Assembly (NCBI RefSeq): GCF_947495565.1 | Contig: NZ_CANLZM010000005.1 | Span: 212,844-276,843 of the forward strand | Length of the DNA stretch: 64,000 nt | Direction: 5' to 3' | From: an uncultured Pontibacter sp. | GTDB lineage: Bacteria; Bacteroidota; Bacteroidia; Cytophagales; Hymenobacteraceae | Shown: in pieces, positions 35,379 through 44,673 of the stretch | Layout of the letters: the number at the start of each line of letters is the position of its first letter | Numbering within the stretch: position 1 is the first letter of the stretch | Made by a program: the position numbers and the translations under genes | The notes under the pieces: generated by a model | Seen by the model: the letters and a program-made list of their open reading frames with translations, nothing else | Databases searched by the model: none | Told to the model about the DNA's origin: nothing

Positions 35379-36035
35379 ATGCATAAATATTTTTTTCTGA
35401 TCGTGGCGCTGCTATGGCAATTACAAGCGCAGGCGCAAACCAACCCTCCTTTCTGGAATGAAATTCAGGAGTTTAAAAAGCAAGATGGTGTGCAGATGCC
35501 TCCCAAAAACGCTATACTTTTTGTGGGTAGCTCCTCTATCAGGATGTGGAAAAACATGCAGGAGATGTTCCCGAAACATACTGTTGTTAACCGCGGCTTC
35601 GGCGGCTCTAACCTGCTCGATCTACAGCGCTATTTAAACGATATCGTGTTCCCGTACCAGCCAAAACAGATTGTGATTTACTCCGGAGAAAACGACATTG
35701 CTTCTGACACAGTGCAGGCAACGGAAGTGCTGGAGCGCTTTAAAACGGTGTTTCAGGAAATCCGCCAGGAGATGCCGCAGGTGCCGGTTGTGTTTGTCTC
35801 TATCAAGCCCAGCCCATCGCGGGCAAAGTATAAACCGATTATAGTAGAGGCAAACAAGCAAATACACGAGTACCTCAAATCGCAGCCGAACACAAAGTAT
35901 GTCGATGTGTTTACGCCCATGCTGCAGCCCAACGGAAAAGCAAAACCGGAGATATTTACGCAAGACAGCCTGCACATGAACCAGCAGGGTTACCAAATCT
36001 GGAGAAAGAAGATAAAACCGTACTTAATCAAATAA
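35379..36035 (+). CDS. Secreted SGNH/GDSL hydrolase
   Basis: The 218-residue protein has a signal peptide (cleavage near AQAQ) and all four SGNH blocks: FVGSSSI (nucleophile Ser), RGFGGSNL (Gly), SGENDI (Asn), and DSLHMNQQGY (Asp/His). Such enzymes are often carbohydrate esterases. In this setting it is a candidate deacylase for decorations on the glycan. The GH3 gene follows after 17 bases. Confidence 0.85.
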   Translation: MHKYFFLIVALLWQLQAQAQTNPPFWNEIQEFKKQDGVQMPPKNAILFVGSSSIRMWKNMQEMFPKHTVVNRGFGGSNLLDLQRYLNDIVFPYQPKQIVIYSGENDIASDTVQATEVLERFKTVFQEIRQEMPQVPVVFVSIKPSPSRAKYKPIIVEANKQIHEYLKSQPNTKYVDVFTPMLQPNGKAKPEIFTQDSLHMNQQGYQIWRKKIKPYLIK

Positions 36036-36052
36036 CCTAACATAAAGTAAAC

Positions 36053-38416
36053 ATGAAACGAATCATACGCACAGCACTGGTCATGTCGATCGGGTTGATG
36101 GGCACGCAATGCAACACAGCGCAGCAGAGTACCACAGCCCAGCAAAGCGATACAACCCAGCAGCAGCAACAGGCAAAACCTGCGGGTATGGCAACCACAG
36201 CAGAAGACCCACAGATGAGAAAGTTTGTGGACGACCTGCTAAGCCAGATGACGCTGGAGGAAAAAATCGGGCAGCTGAACCTGGTATCGGTTGGCTTTGA
36301 CGTAACCGGCCCTGTGGTAAGCCAGAACGTGGACGAGAACATTCGCGCAGGCAATGTGGGAGGCGTATTTAATACCTATACTCCTATAGCCGCCCGCAAG
36401 CTGCAGGAGTTCGCTGTAAACAACACTCGCCTTAAAATTCCGCTTCTTTTCGGATACGATGTGATCCACGGGCACCGCACCATTTTCCCGATTCCGCTTG
36501 GCCTCTCTACCAGCTGGGATATGGACGCTGTAGAACGCAGCGCCCGCATTGCCGCTGAAGAAGCCTCTGCCGATGGGTTGAACTGGGTATTCTCGCCGAT
36601 GGTGGATATTGCCCGCGACGCACGCTGGGGCAGGATAGCAGAAGGTGCCGGCGAAGACCCATACTTAGGATCTAAAGTGGCGCGCGCCATGGTGCGCGGC
36701 TACCAGGGCGATGACCTGACGCAGCAGAACACGGTAATGGCTTGCGTTAAGCACTTTGCCCTGTACGGCGCTTCTGAGGCTGGCCGCGATTATAATACCG
36801 TGGACATGAGCCTAAACCGGATGTTTAACGAGTACATGGCCCCTTACCAAGCCGCTATTGATGCTGGCGCAGGCAGTGTCATGACGTCGTTTAACGAGAT
36901 AAACGGTGTACCGGCCACAGGCAACAAATGGCTGATGACAGAGCTGCTGCGCGACCAGTGGGGCTTTGACGGTTTTGTAGTGACTGACTATACAGCCATT
37001 AATGAGATGATCGCGCACGGTGTGGGCGACGAGGCAAAAGTTGGAGAACTGGCCCTGAAAGCCGGCGTGGACATGGACATGGTAGGCGAGGTTTTCCTGA
37101 ACAACCTGAAGCAGTCGGTGCAGAACGGAAACGTAACCGAAGAGGAAATTAATACGGCAACGCGCAGAATCCTGGAGGCAAAGTATAAACTGGGCCTTTT
37201 TGAAGATCCTTACCGCTATGCTGACGAGGCGCGCGCCAAAAATACCATCATGAAGCCTGAGTACCGTGAGGCTGCCCGCGACATTGCCCGCAAAAGTATG
37301 GTACTCCTCAAAAACAGCAAGCAGACACTGCCGCTGAAGAAAACCGGTTCTATTGCGCTCATAGGGCCTCTGGCAAACAACCAGCGCGACCTGATAGGTA
37401 ACTGGAGCGGTGCCGGCGATTGGAAGCAGGCCGTATCAGTGGAGCAAGGTATAAAGAATGTGGCAGGCAACGGCATCAAAATAAACTATGCCAAAGGAGC
37501 CAACATCACCGACGACGAGCAGATGATTAAGCGACTGAACGCGCACGGCGGCGAACTGCAGCTGGACAAGCGTTCTGCAGAGCAGATGATTACCGAGGCC
37601 GTCAAAGTAGCCCAGGGATCTGACGTGATTGTGGCCGTAGTTGGCGAGGCGCAAGGTATGAGCGGCGAGGCTGCCAGCCGTGCTGATATTACACTGCCAG
37701 GCCATCAGCGCGAACTGCTGAAAGCACTGAAGAAAACCGGAAAACCAATGGTAGTGGTGCTGATGAACGGACGTCCGCTGGCCCTGAATTGGGAAGATGA
37801 AAACGCTGATGCCATATTGGAGACCTGGTTTGCAGGCACCGAGGCAGGCAACGCCATTGCCGATGTGCTCTTTGGCAACTACAACCCATCCGGTAAGCTA
37901 ACAGCTACATTCCCGCAGGTTGTTGGGCAGATTCCGCTTTACTACAACCATAAAAACACAGGCCGCCCGTTTGATGGCGAACTGCTGAACAAGTACAGAA
38001 CACGCTACATGGACGTGACCAACGATCCTTTATACCCGTTCGGTTATGGCCTGAGCTATACTACCTTCACCTACTCAAAGCCTGCTGTTAGCAAAAACAG
38101 CATTACAGCAAACGAGAATTTGGAGGTAACGGTAAACGTGCAGAACACCGGCAACTACGACGGCGAGGAAGTGGTGCAGCTGTATGTGCAGGATGTGGTG
38201 GGCTCCATCACGCGCCCTGTAAAAGAGCTGAAAGGCTTCGAGAAGATCAACCTGAAAAAAGGCGAGAGCAGAAAAGTGACTTTCACCATCACGCCAGATG
38301 ATCTCAAATTCTACAACAACGAGCTGGAGCGTGTGCTGGAGCCCGGCGAGTTTAAGGTTTACGTAGGCACCAACTCCCGCGATGTGCAGGAGGCAAGCTT
38401 TACGGTAACGCAGTAA
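36053..38416 (+). CDS. bglX: GH3 beta-glucosidase
   Basis: The 787-residue exported protein has an N-terminal signal with a possible, imperfect lipobox ending GTQC, then a Gln/Thr-rich linker. The GH3 TIM-barrel (about 55-370) includes KHFALYGASEAGRDYN and the nucleophile Asp in FVVTDYTAINEM. The (alpha/beta)6 sandwich (about 400-610) has GEAQGMSGEAASRADITLPG, and a Fn3-like tail (about 690-785) follows. Overall layout is that of BglX. In combination with two GH144-like enzymes it would release glucose from beta-1,2-linked gluco-oligosaccharides. Confidence 0.9.
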   Translation: MKRIIRTALVMSIGLMGTQCNTAQQSTTAQQSDTTQQQQQAKPAGMATTAEDPQMRKFVDDLLSQMTLEEKIGQLNLVSVGFDVTGPVVSQNVDENIRAGNVGGVFNTYTPIAARKLQEFAVNNTRLKIPLLFGYDVIHGHRTIFPIPLGLSTSWDMDAVERSARIAAEEASADGLNWVFSPMVDIARDARWGRIAEGAGEDPYLGSKVARAMVRGYQGDDLTQQNTVMACVKHFALYGASEAGRDYNTVDMSLNRMFNEYMAPYQAAIDAGAGSVMTSFNEINGVPATGNKWLMTELLRDQWGFDGFVVTDYTAINEMIAHGVGDEAKVGELALKAGVDMDMVGEVFLNNLKQSVQNGNVTEEEINTATRRILEAKYKLGLFEDPYRYADEARAKNTIMKPEYREAARDIARKSMVLLKNSKQTLPLKKTGSIALIGPLANNQRDLIGNWSGAGDWKQAVSVEQGIKNVAGNGIKINYAKGANITDDEQMIKRLNAHGGELQLDKRSAEQMITEAVKVAQGSDVIVAVVGEAQGMSGEAASRADITLPGHQRELLKALKKTGKPMVVVLMNGRPLALNWEDENADAILETWFAGTEAGNAIADVLFGNYNPSGKLTATFPQVVGQIPLYYNHKNTGRPFDGELLNKYRTRYMDVTNDPLYPFGYGLSYTTFTYSKPAVSKNSITANENLEVTVNVQNTGNYDGEEVVQLYVQDVVGSITRPVKELKGFEKINLKKGESRKVTFTITPDDLKFYNNELERVLEPGEFKVYVGTNSRDVQEASFTVTQ

Positions 38417-38421
38417 TTGGT

Positions 38422-38476
38422 TAGGTGAGTTGGCATTGCCGGACCTGAAAAGCCGGCGGTGCCAATGCCTCACCTA
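38422..38476. repeat. Long imperfect hairpin between the GH3 and sulfatase genes
   Basis: Nested stems: 38422-38429 with 38469-38476 (8 bp), 38430-38435 with 38460-38465 (6 bp), and 38438-38442 with 38453-38457 (5 bp), no U-run. Likely an intercistronic mRNA structure rather than a strong terminator; it may mark a processing point. Confidence 0.6.
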
Positions 38477-38505
38477 GCCTCTATCTCACATTAAAACTAC
38501 ACCTT

Positions 38506-40038
38506 ATGGAGAATCTGTATACGCTGAGAAAAGAAATGCTTTGCCTGCTGGTGCTGCTGCTGTGGCTGCCCCTGGCGCAGGTAAACGCACAGAAAAAGAA
38601 GCAGGCGCAGGCCAAGCCCATGAACGTGATTTTTATACTTAGTGATGACCATAGGTATGATTTCATGGGATTTATGGGAAAGGTGCCGGAACTGGAAACA
38701 CCCAACATGGACCGCATGGCCAAAGAAGGAGCGCATCTTCAGAACGCTTTTGTGACCACTTCGCTTTGCTCGCCCAGCCGCGCCTCCATACTTACCGGCC
38801 AGTACGCTCACAACCACGAGATTGTAGACAACAGTGCACCGCTGCCGGAAGGGCTGATTTTCTTTCCGCAGTACCTGCAGGAGCAGGGCTACCAGACGGG
38901 CTTTTTCGGTAAGTGGCACATGGGCAACACCGACGACCAGCCGCAGCCCGGCTTCAACCAATGGATCAGCTTTAAGGGGCAAGGCGTCTATTACAACCCT
39001 ACCTTTAACATCAACGGCAAGGAAGTAAAGCAGCCGAAAGGCAGCTACACCACCGACCTGCTGACAGATTATACTTTGGAATGGCTGAAGAAACGCGATA
39101 AGAGCAAACCATTTTTCGCTTACCTCTCGCACAAGGGCGTTCACTCAGAATTTATGCCAGCTAAACGCCACGAGGGCAAGTATAAAGATATCGAAATTGT
39201 GAGCCCGCCCTCTATGTACCTCACCGCCACCGACTCAAGCAAGCGCTACGGCAAAGTGCAGGAGCCTCAGGGGCCGGTAAATGTGCGCGATATACCGAAG
39301 TGGGTGAAGGCGCAGCGCAACAGCTGGCATGGCGTGGACGGCATGTATGACGGCGACATTAAGTTTGATGATTTTTACCGCCAGTACCTGGAAACGCTGC
39401 TGAGCGTGGACGAGAGCATTGGCCGTGTGTTGGACTGGCTGAAGAAGGAAGGGTTGGATAAAAACACCATGGTGGTGTACATGGGCGATAACGGCTTCCA
39501 GTTTGGGGAGTTAGGCCTGATTGATAAGCGCGACGCCTACGAGGCATCTATCCGGGTGCCGCTGCTTGCCCGTGCGCCCGGCCTGATAAAGCCTGGTACC
39601 AAGGTGGAGCAGATGGTGCTGAACGTGGACATCGCCCCGACCATCATGGAGCTAGCCGGTATGGAAAAGCCGGCACAGATGCAGGGCAACTCCTTTGTGC
39701 CGCTGCTACAGGGCCAGCAGGTGCCATGGCGAGATAAAATCTATTACGAGTATTACTGGGAGTGGGCTTTCCCACAAACGCCTACCATTTTCGGAATTCG
39801 CACAGACAAGTATAAGTACATCTACAACCACGGCGTTTGGGATATTAACGAACTCTATGATATCCAGGCTGATCCGGAGGAGATGAACAACCTGATCCGT
39901 AACCCGGAGTATGAGAAAATTGCCGGCGAGCTGAAGGCAGACATGTGGAACTGGCTGGAGGCTACAAATGGCCTGCAGATCCCACTCAAAAATGTGCCAT
40001 ACAAGCGCATCGACCTGCCTTACAAACAGACTTACTAA
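38506..40038 (+). CDS. S1-family sulfatase
   Basis: The 510-residue exported enzyme (signal peptide cleaved near VNAQ) hydrolyses sulfate esters. The metal-binding pair Asp47-Asp48 is in LSDDH, and the maturation motif C88-S-P-S-R at residues 88-92 is the site where Cys is converted to formylglycine. KWHMG (about 143) and MGDNGFQFGE with K-RD-YE also match. The Cys-type motif suits the FGE encoded 23 bases downstream. It probably removes sulfate from the glycan taken up by this PUL. Confidence 0.92.
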   Translation: MENLYTLRKEMLCLLVLLLWLPLAQVNAQKKKQAQAKPMNVIFILSDDHRYDFMGFMGKVPELETPNMDRMAKEGAHLQNAFVTTSLCSPSRASILTGQYAHNHEIVDNSAPLPEGLIFFPQYLQEQGYQTGFFGKWHMGNTDDQPQPGFNQWISFKGQGVYYNPTFNINGKEVKQPKGSYTTDLLTDYTLEWLKKRDKSKPFFAYLSHKGVHSEFMPAKRHEGKYKDIEIVSPPSMYLTATDSSKRYGKVQEPQGPVNVRDIPKWVKAQRNSWHGVDGMYDGDIKFDDFYRQYLETLLSVDESIGRVLDWLKKEGLDKNTMVVYMGDNGFQFGELGLIDKRDAYEASIRVPLLARAPGLIKPGTKVEQMVLNVDIAPTIMELAGMEKPAQMQGNSFVPLLQGQQVPWRDKIYYEYYWEWAFPQTPTIFGIRTDKYKYIYNHGVWDINELYDIQADPEEMNNLIRNPEYEKIAGELKADMWNWLEATNGLQIPLKNVPYKRIDLPYKQTY

Positions 40039-40061
40039 ACATATAAAACTAACTGCGTATT

Positions 40062-41189
40062 TTGAAGTGCACCCACGCCTATTTTCTATTGGCAGCTATA
40101 CTTTACCTGCCGTCTTGCCACACAGGCAGCCCGGATGCAGAAGCCACGAAGTACGCTGCTGCCGATACTGCTAGTGTTGCCTCCTGCCACGATGGTATGC
40201 CTTCGCGCTTTGCCAGTGCGGAGGCGCCGGTGGTAGCGCAGGTAAAAGAACTGTCGCATGAAGGAATGGTATGGATAGAGGGCGGCACTTTCGGAATGGG
40301 AGCAACAGACGAGGAGGGGAGGCCTGACGAGTATCCGCAGCACCAGGTGAAGGTGGATGGATTCTGGATGGATGCTACCGAGGTAACCAATGGCCAGTTT
40401 GCCGATTTTGTGGAAGCCACGGGCTATGTTACTACCGCCGAACGCGCCCCTGATTGGGAGGAGTTAAAGAAGCAACTGCCTGCCGGTACGCCCAAACCAC
40501 ACGATAGTCTATTGGTAGCCGCTTCTTTAGTGTTTACGCCGCCAGTGCAGCAGGTGCCGCTGCAAAACCCGGGGCAGTGGTGGAATTGGCAAAAAGGAGC
40601 CAACTGGCGACAACCACAGGGCCCGGGCAGCAGCATCAAAGGCAAAGAAAACCACCCGGTAGTGCAGGTTTCCTGGGATGATGCGGTGGCTTACGCAAAA
40701 TGGGCCGGCAAGCGCTTACCAACCGAAGCGGAGTGGGAGTATGCGGCTCGTGGCGGGTCCAAAAATCAGCTGTACCCCTGGGGCAACGAGACTGTGGAGG
40801 CAGGCAAACCTAAAGCAAATACCTGGCAAGGCACTTTTCCAAGTATAAATACCGGCTGGGACAAGTATAACGGACTGGCCCCGGTGAAAAGATTTGCCCC
40901 TAACAAGTATGGCATGTATGATATGGCAGGCAATGTATGGGAATGGTGCGCTGATTGGTATGATGCAAACTATTATAAAAACTTAGCGGCGCAGGCAACA
41001 GAAAACCCAAGCGGCCCTGCCAGGAGTTTTGATCCGCAGGAGCCATCGGTGCTGAAGCGCGTAGTGCGCGGAGGGTCTTTTATGTGCCACAGCAGCTACT
41101 GCAAAGGCTACCGTGTCACGTCCCGCATGAAATCATCGCCAGACACGGGGCTGGAGAATACCGGTTTCAGATGTGTGTCCTCAAAATAA
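40062..41189 (+). CDS. Formylglycine-generating enzyme (FGE/SUMF1-like) with lipoprotein signal
   Basis: The 375-residue protein oxidises the sulfatase motif Cys to formylglycine. The FGE-sulfatase fold starts with MVWIEGGTFGMG and includes RLPTEAEWEYAARGG, YPWGNE, and GNVWEWCADWYD. The active-site pair Cys342/Cys347 in GGSFMCHSSYC has the spacing of catalytically active, oxygen-dependent FGEs. The odd part is the N-terminus: KCTHAYFLLAAILYLPSC reads as a lipoprotein signal, which would place it outside the cytoplasm. The start is a TTG at 40062 (CTG at 40053 is possible); a start after the signal would lack a good upstream ATG. Confidence 0.85.
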   Translation: MKCTHAYFLLAAILYLPSCHTGSPDAEATKYAAADTASVASCHDGMPSRFASAEAPVVAQVKELSHEGMVWIEGGTFGMGATDEEGRPDEYPQHQVKVDGFWMDATEVTNGQFADFVEATGYVTTAERAPDWEELKKQLPAGTPKPHDSLLVAASLVFTPPVQQVPLQNPGQWWNWQKGANWRQPQGPGSSIKGKENHPVVQVSWDDAVAYAKWAGKRLPTEAEWEYAARGGSKNQLYPWGNETVEAGKPKANTWQGTFPSINTGWDKYNGLAPVKRFAPNKYGMYDMAGNVWEWCADWYDANYYKNLAAQATENPSGPARSFDPQEPSVLKRVVRGGSFMCHSSYCKGYRVTSRMKSSPDTGLENTGFRCVSSK

Positions 41190-41193
41190 ATGT

Positions 41194-42963
41194 ATGAAGT
41201 ATAGCTACAGCAACATCAGAAGTATAAAGTTTAAAGTAGGGCGACAGGCTATAACGGCCGGGCTTATACTTTGGCTGCTGAGCTTTGCGGCAGTGGCGCA
41301 GGAGCAGCAAACGTACTGCAACCCCATCAACATAGATTATACTTACAGCATAGTGCACGCCAGCCGCGGCTGGTCTTTCCGTTCGGGCGCCGACCCAGCC
41401 GTGGTGCCTTTCCTGGGAGAGTACTACATGTTTGTTACCCGCTCGCAAGGCTACTGGCACTCAAAAGATTTACGCCGCTGGGAATTCGTCAGGCCGCAGA
41501 ATTGGTATTTTGAGTCGTCTAACGCGCCGGGTGCCTGGCCTATGGGCGATTCGGTTCTACTCGCGCTCGGGAATCCGGCTTCCGCACAATCAGTAATATA
41601 TACTGATAACCCGAAGGTGGGCACTTGGCGGGGAGCACCGTCTGTTTTGCCGCTCACGCTGCACGACCCGGCGCTTTTTATGGATGATGACAAGCGTGTT
41701 TACCTTTATCATGAGTCCTCTAACACGCATCCGCTGCAGGGGGTGGAGCTAGACCCGAAACACTACTTTTTACCGAAGGGCAAAAATAAAAAACTCATCA
41801 CCTTAGACCCCGAAAAGCACGGCTGGGAGCGCTTCGGTGAAAACCATACGAATACTACAGCCGGTTACCTGGAAGGCGCCTGGATGACAAAGTATAACGG
41901 CAAATATTACCTGCAATACGCTGCGCCCGGTACGCAATGGAATGTGTATGCCGATGGTGTTTATACTTCTGATGCGCCGCTTGGCCCTTTTACCTATCAG
42001 GAGTACAGTCCTTTTTCTTACAAACCAGGAGGTTTTATCAGGGGAGCAGGCCACGGTAGCACAGTGCAGGACCCATGGCAAGGCTGGTGGCATTTCGGTA
42101 CGATGGTGGTAGGCATCAATTTTAATTTTGAGCGCCGTATCGGGCAGTTTCCGGCTGACTTCGACAAAGACGGTCAGCTTTACGCCAACACTGCTTACGG
42201 CGACTACCCGCATTACCTGCCATCGGCGGAGAATAAGAAGCGCGAAAGTTTATTTACCGGCTGGATGCTGCTGTCTTACAAAAAACCTGTGAAAGCCTCT
42301 TCGATACACGAAAACTATGCACCGGAAAATGTGGTGGATGAAAGTATAAAAAGCTTCTGGGTAGCCCAGACAAACAAGCCTGAGGAGTGGCTGCAAATTG
42401 ACCTGGAGCAAGCAAGCGAAGTATACGCCGTGCAGCTAAACTACCACGACTATAAATCAAACATCTTCGGGAAGCCCGATACGCTCTACCACCAGTACCT
42501 GCTGGAATATTCGTTGAATGGAAAGGAGTGGAAAACATTGGTGGATAAACGGCAGAACAAGCAGGATGTGCCTAACTATTATGTAGAGCTGCCCCAGCCG
42601 CAGAAAGCGCGCTATATCCGGTTTACCAATTACCATGTGCCAACGCCAAACTTGGCTATTTCCGGGTTACGCGTTTTTGGGAAGGGAGCAGGGAGAAAAC
42701 CTGCAGCTCCTGCTAAATTCAGCGTAGTCAGGTCAGTAGACAGGCTGCAGGCAAAGCTGGCGTGGCAACCGGTAAAAGGGGCGCAGGGCTATCATCTGTA
42801 CTATGGCATTGCGCCAGATAAGCTGTACAACTCCATTATGATTTACCAGGAGACGAAGTATGATCTGAATGCGCTCAATGCAAATCCTGCTTATTACTTC
42901 TGTGTAGAGGCATTCAACGAGAACGGGATAAGTAAGAAATCTCCCATCATAAAAGCTGAATAA
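41194..42963 (+). CDS. GH43-family hydrolase with discoidin and Fn3-like domains (copy 2)
   Basis: The 589-residue paralogue of the gene at 33406. The GH43 domain has Asp in SGADPAVV and LHDPALF and Glu in LEGAWMTKYNGKYYLQY. A discoidin domain with FWVAQTNKPEEWLQIDL and an Fn3-like tail follow. The start is the ATG at 41194, four bases after the FGE stop; the in-frame GTG at 41173 would overlap FGE. N-terminal signal or anchor helix is at about residues 18-36. Direct linkage to FGE and sulfatase suggests action on the same sulfated side chains. Confidence 0.85.
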   Translation: MKYSYSNIRSIKFKVGRQAITAGLILWLLSFAAVAQEQQTYCNPINIDYTYSIVHASRGWSFRSGADPAVVPFLGEYYMFVTRSQGYWHSKDLRRWEFVRPQNWYFESSNAPGAWPMGDSVLLALGNPASAQSVIYTDNPKVGTWRGAPSVLPLTLHDPALFMDDDKRVYLYHESSNTHPLQGVELDPKHYFLPKGKNKKLITLDPEKHGWERFGENHTNTTAGYLEGAWMTKYNGKYYLQYAAPGTQWNVYADGVYTSDAPLGPFTYQEYSPFSYKPGGFIRGAGHGSTVQDPWQGWWHFGTMVVGINFNFERRIGQFPADFDKDGQLYANTAYGDYPHYLPSAENKKRESLFTGWMLLSYKKPVKASSIHENYAPENVVDESIKSFWVAQTNKPEEWLQIDLEQASEVYAVQLNYHDYKSNIFGKPDTLYHQYLLEYSLNGKEWKTLVDKRQNKQDVPNYYVELPQPQKARYIRFTNYHVPTPNLAISGLRVFGKGAGRKPAAPAKFSVVRSVDRLQAKLAWQPVKGAQGYHLYYGIAPDKLYNSIMIYQETKYDLNALNANPAYYFCVEAFNENGISKKSPIIKAE

Positions 42964-43082
42964 TATTAAACGAGAAGCGTGCGCACATACTTTCTATTTC
43001 TGGTACTCCTGTAAAGGCATGCTCAAATAAACAGAAGCAATTTAAGAGCGGCTTAACTACAACGAATTAAAAGCAATACTAT

Positions 43083-43877
43083 ATGAAGAACCATACCTTT
43101 CAAATATTGGCACTGCTGCTGTTACTGCTGGCAAGCATAAGCACGCAGGCGCAGGGCGAGCTGGATGCCTACGAGCGAAAAGTATACACCAAAGGAAATG
43201 ATACGCTGCCTTACCGCATCCTGTACCCAAAGGGCTTTAACCCATCCAAAGAATACCCGCTGGTGCTGGTTCTGCACGGAGCCGGCGAGCGCGGCGATGA
43301 CAACGAGTCGCAGCTGGTGTATGGGGCAAAGCGCTTTTTAGAGGAGCAGGAGCAGTTTCCGGCCATTGTGGTATTCCCGCAGTGCCCCAAAGACAGCTAC
43401 TGGTCTAACGTAGACATTGTGCAAGACGAAAGCGGGAAGCGTACATTCAACTTTCAGGAGGGCGGCAAACCTACCGAGGCAATGCATAGCTTGATGGGCC
43501 TGCTAAAGCAGTTGCGCAAAAGCGGCAATGTAGCTAAAGACCGCGTGTACTTGGGAGGCCTTTCTATGGGAGGCATGGGCACCTTCGAGTTGCTGCGCCG
43601 CAAGCCCAGAACCTTTGCGGCTTCTTTCCCGATATGTGGCGGCGGTGCACCCGAGAGCGCTAAGAAGTATGCCAAAAAAGTAGAAAGCGTCTGGATTTTT
43701 CATGGTGAGGTTGATGGCGTAGTGCCGGTGGAACACTCACGCGTAATGGCGGGCGCCTTAGAGAAAGCAGGCGCAGACGTGAAGCTGACCGTCTACCCGG
43801 GCGTAAACCACAACAGCTGGGATTACGCTTTTAAAGAGCCAGAGCTGCTGAAGTGGCTGTTCTCACAAGTTAAATAA
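43083..43877 (+). CDS. Secreted alpha/beta hydrolase (PHB-depolymerase/CE1-like esterase)
   Basis: The 264-residue protein has a signal peptide (cleavage near TQAQ). The alpha/beta-hydrolase core has oxyanion segment LVLHGAGERGDD, nucleophile Ser in GGLSMGGMG, an Asp in HGEVDGVVP and His in NHNSWD. It is likely a carbohydrate esterase completing the PUL. A terminator 52 bases downstream ends the region. Confidence 0.82.
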   Translation: MKNHTFQILALLLLLLASISTQAQGELDAYERKVYTKGNDTLPYRILYPKGFNPSKEYPLVLVLHGAGERGDDNESQLVYGAKRFLEEQEQFPAIVVFPQCPKDSYWSNVDIVQDESGKRTFNFQEGGKPTEAMHSLMGLLKQLRKSGNVAKDRVYLGGLSMGGMGTFELLRRKPRTFAASFPICGGGAPESAKKYAKKVESVWIFHGEVDGVVPVEHSRVMAGALEKAGADVKLTVYPGVNHNSWDYAFKEPELLKWLFSQVK

Positions 43878-43929
43878 GAATCATTTTAGTACGCTGCCTG
43901 GCAGCATAGGAATTTATCTCCAGGAAAGG

Positions 43930-43955
43930 GGTAGAAGTTTCTTCTACCTTTTTTT
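43930..43955 (+). terminator. Terminator closing the PUL
   Basis: An 8-bp stem (43930-43937 with 43941-43948), tight 3-base loop, then a seven-base T-run. Confidence 0.85.
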
Positions 43956-44152
43956 ATGCCCAAAAGAGTAGGAGGCACGTTATATATTTCTTTACAATTG
44001 GAGGATGCTGTATTTGGCTTATAAAACGCATGGTTTGTGCTACTAAAAGCGTTATTCCGGGCGTTACTTTTGTTACTCAGTTAATTTATAGCATCGTTTT
44101 TGCCATAGTATGGGTGTAGCACCCGCTGCTAAACCCAAAAAACAAAAACCTT

Positions 44153-44614
44153 ATGATGAAGCAACTAATTCTAACCATATTCTTTGGCTTGGCCTTAACC
44201 TTTGGCGCAAACGCACAAACTGCTGGCTCCGATGCCTGGACGGTAAACTTTGAGGCCGCAGCTGCAAAGGCAAAGGCAGAGCATAAACCTATTTTGATGG
44301 TGTTTGCCGGCTCGGACTGGTGTAAGCCCTGCATTATGCTGCGTAAGGAAGTATGGGAATCAGAGCCGTTTAAGAAATATGCCAACAATAACCTAGTGCT
44401 GCTGGAGCTCGACTTCCCTAGGCTGAAGAAAAACCAGTTACCGGCAGAGCAAACCAAGCAAAACGAGGCACTGGCTGCCAAGTATAATCAGTCAGGCGAG
44501 TTTCCGTTAGTTGTCCTGACGGATGAGAATGGCAACGTAATCGCCAAGACAGGCTATAAAGCCGGCGGACCCGAAAAATATATTGAACACCTGAAATATA
44601 TCCAGAGAAAATAA
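44153..44614 (+). CDS. Exported thioredoxin-fold protein
   Basis: The 153-residue protein has a signal peptide (cleaved near ANAQ) and a thioredoxin fold with C57-KP-C60 in a GSDWCKPC context, resembling DsbD-gamma/thioredoxin_7 proteins. It acts in the periplasm as a thiol reductant or oxidant. First gene of a set with ApbE, DUF4266 and DUF3570. Its likely partner is the Cys-rich C-terminus of the DUF4266 lipoprotein; that link is inference. Confidence 0.85.
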   Translation: MMKQLILTIFFGLALTFGANAQTAGSDAWTVNFEAAAAKAKAEHKPILMVFAGSDWCKPCIMLRKEVWESEPFKKYANNNLVLLELDFPRLKKNQLPAEQTKQNEALAAKYNQSGEFPLVVLTDENGNVIAKTGYKAGGPEKYIEHLKYIQRK

Positions 44615-44673
44615 ACCACAAGCCCACTCCACAGCCGAGTGGGCTTTTACGTTATACTTAGTTTTAAGGTGAT

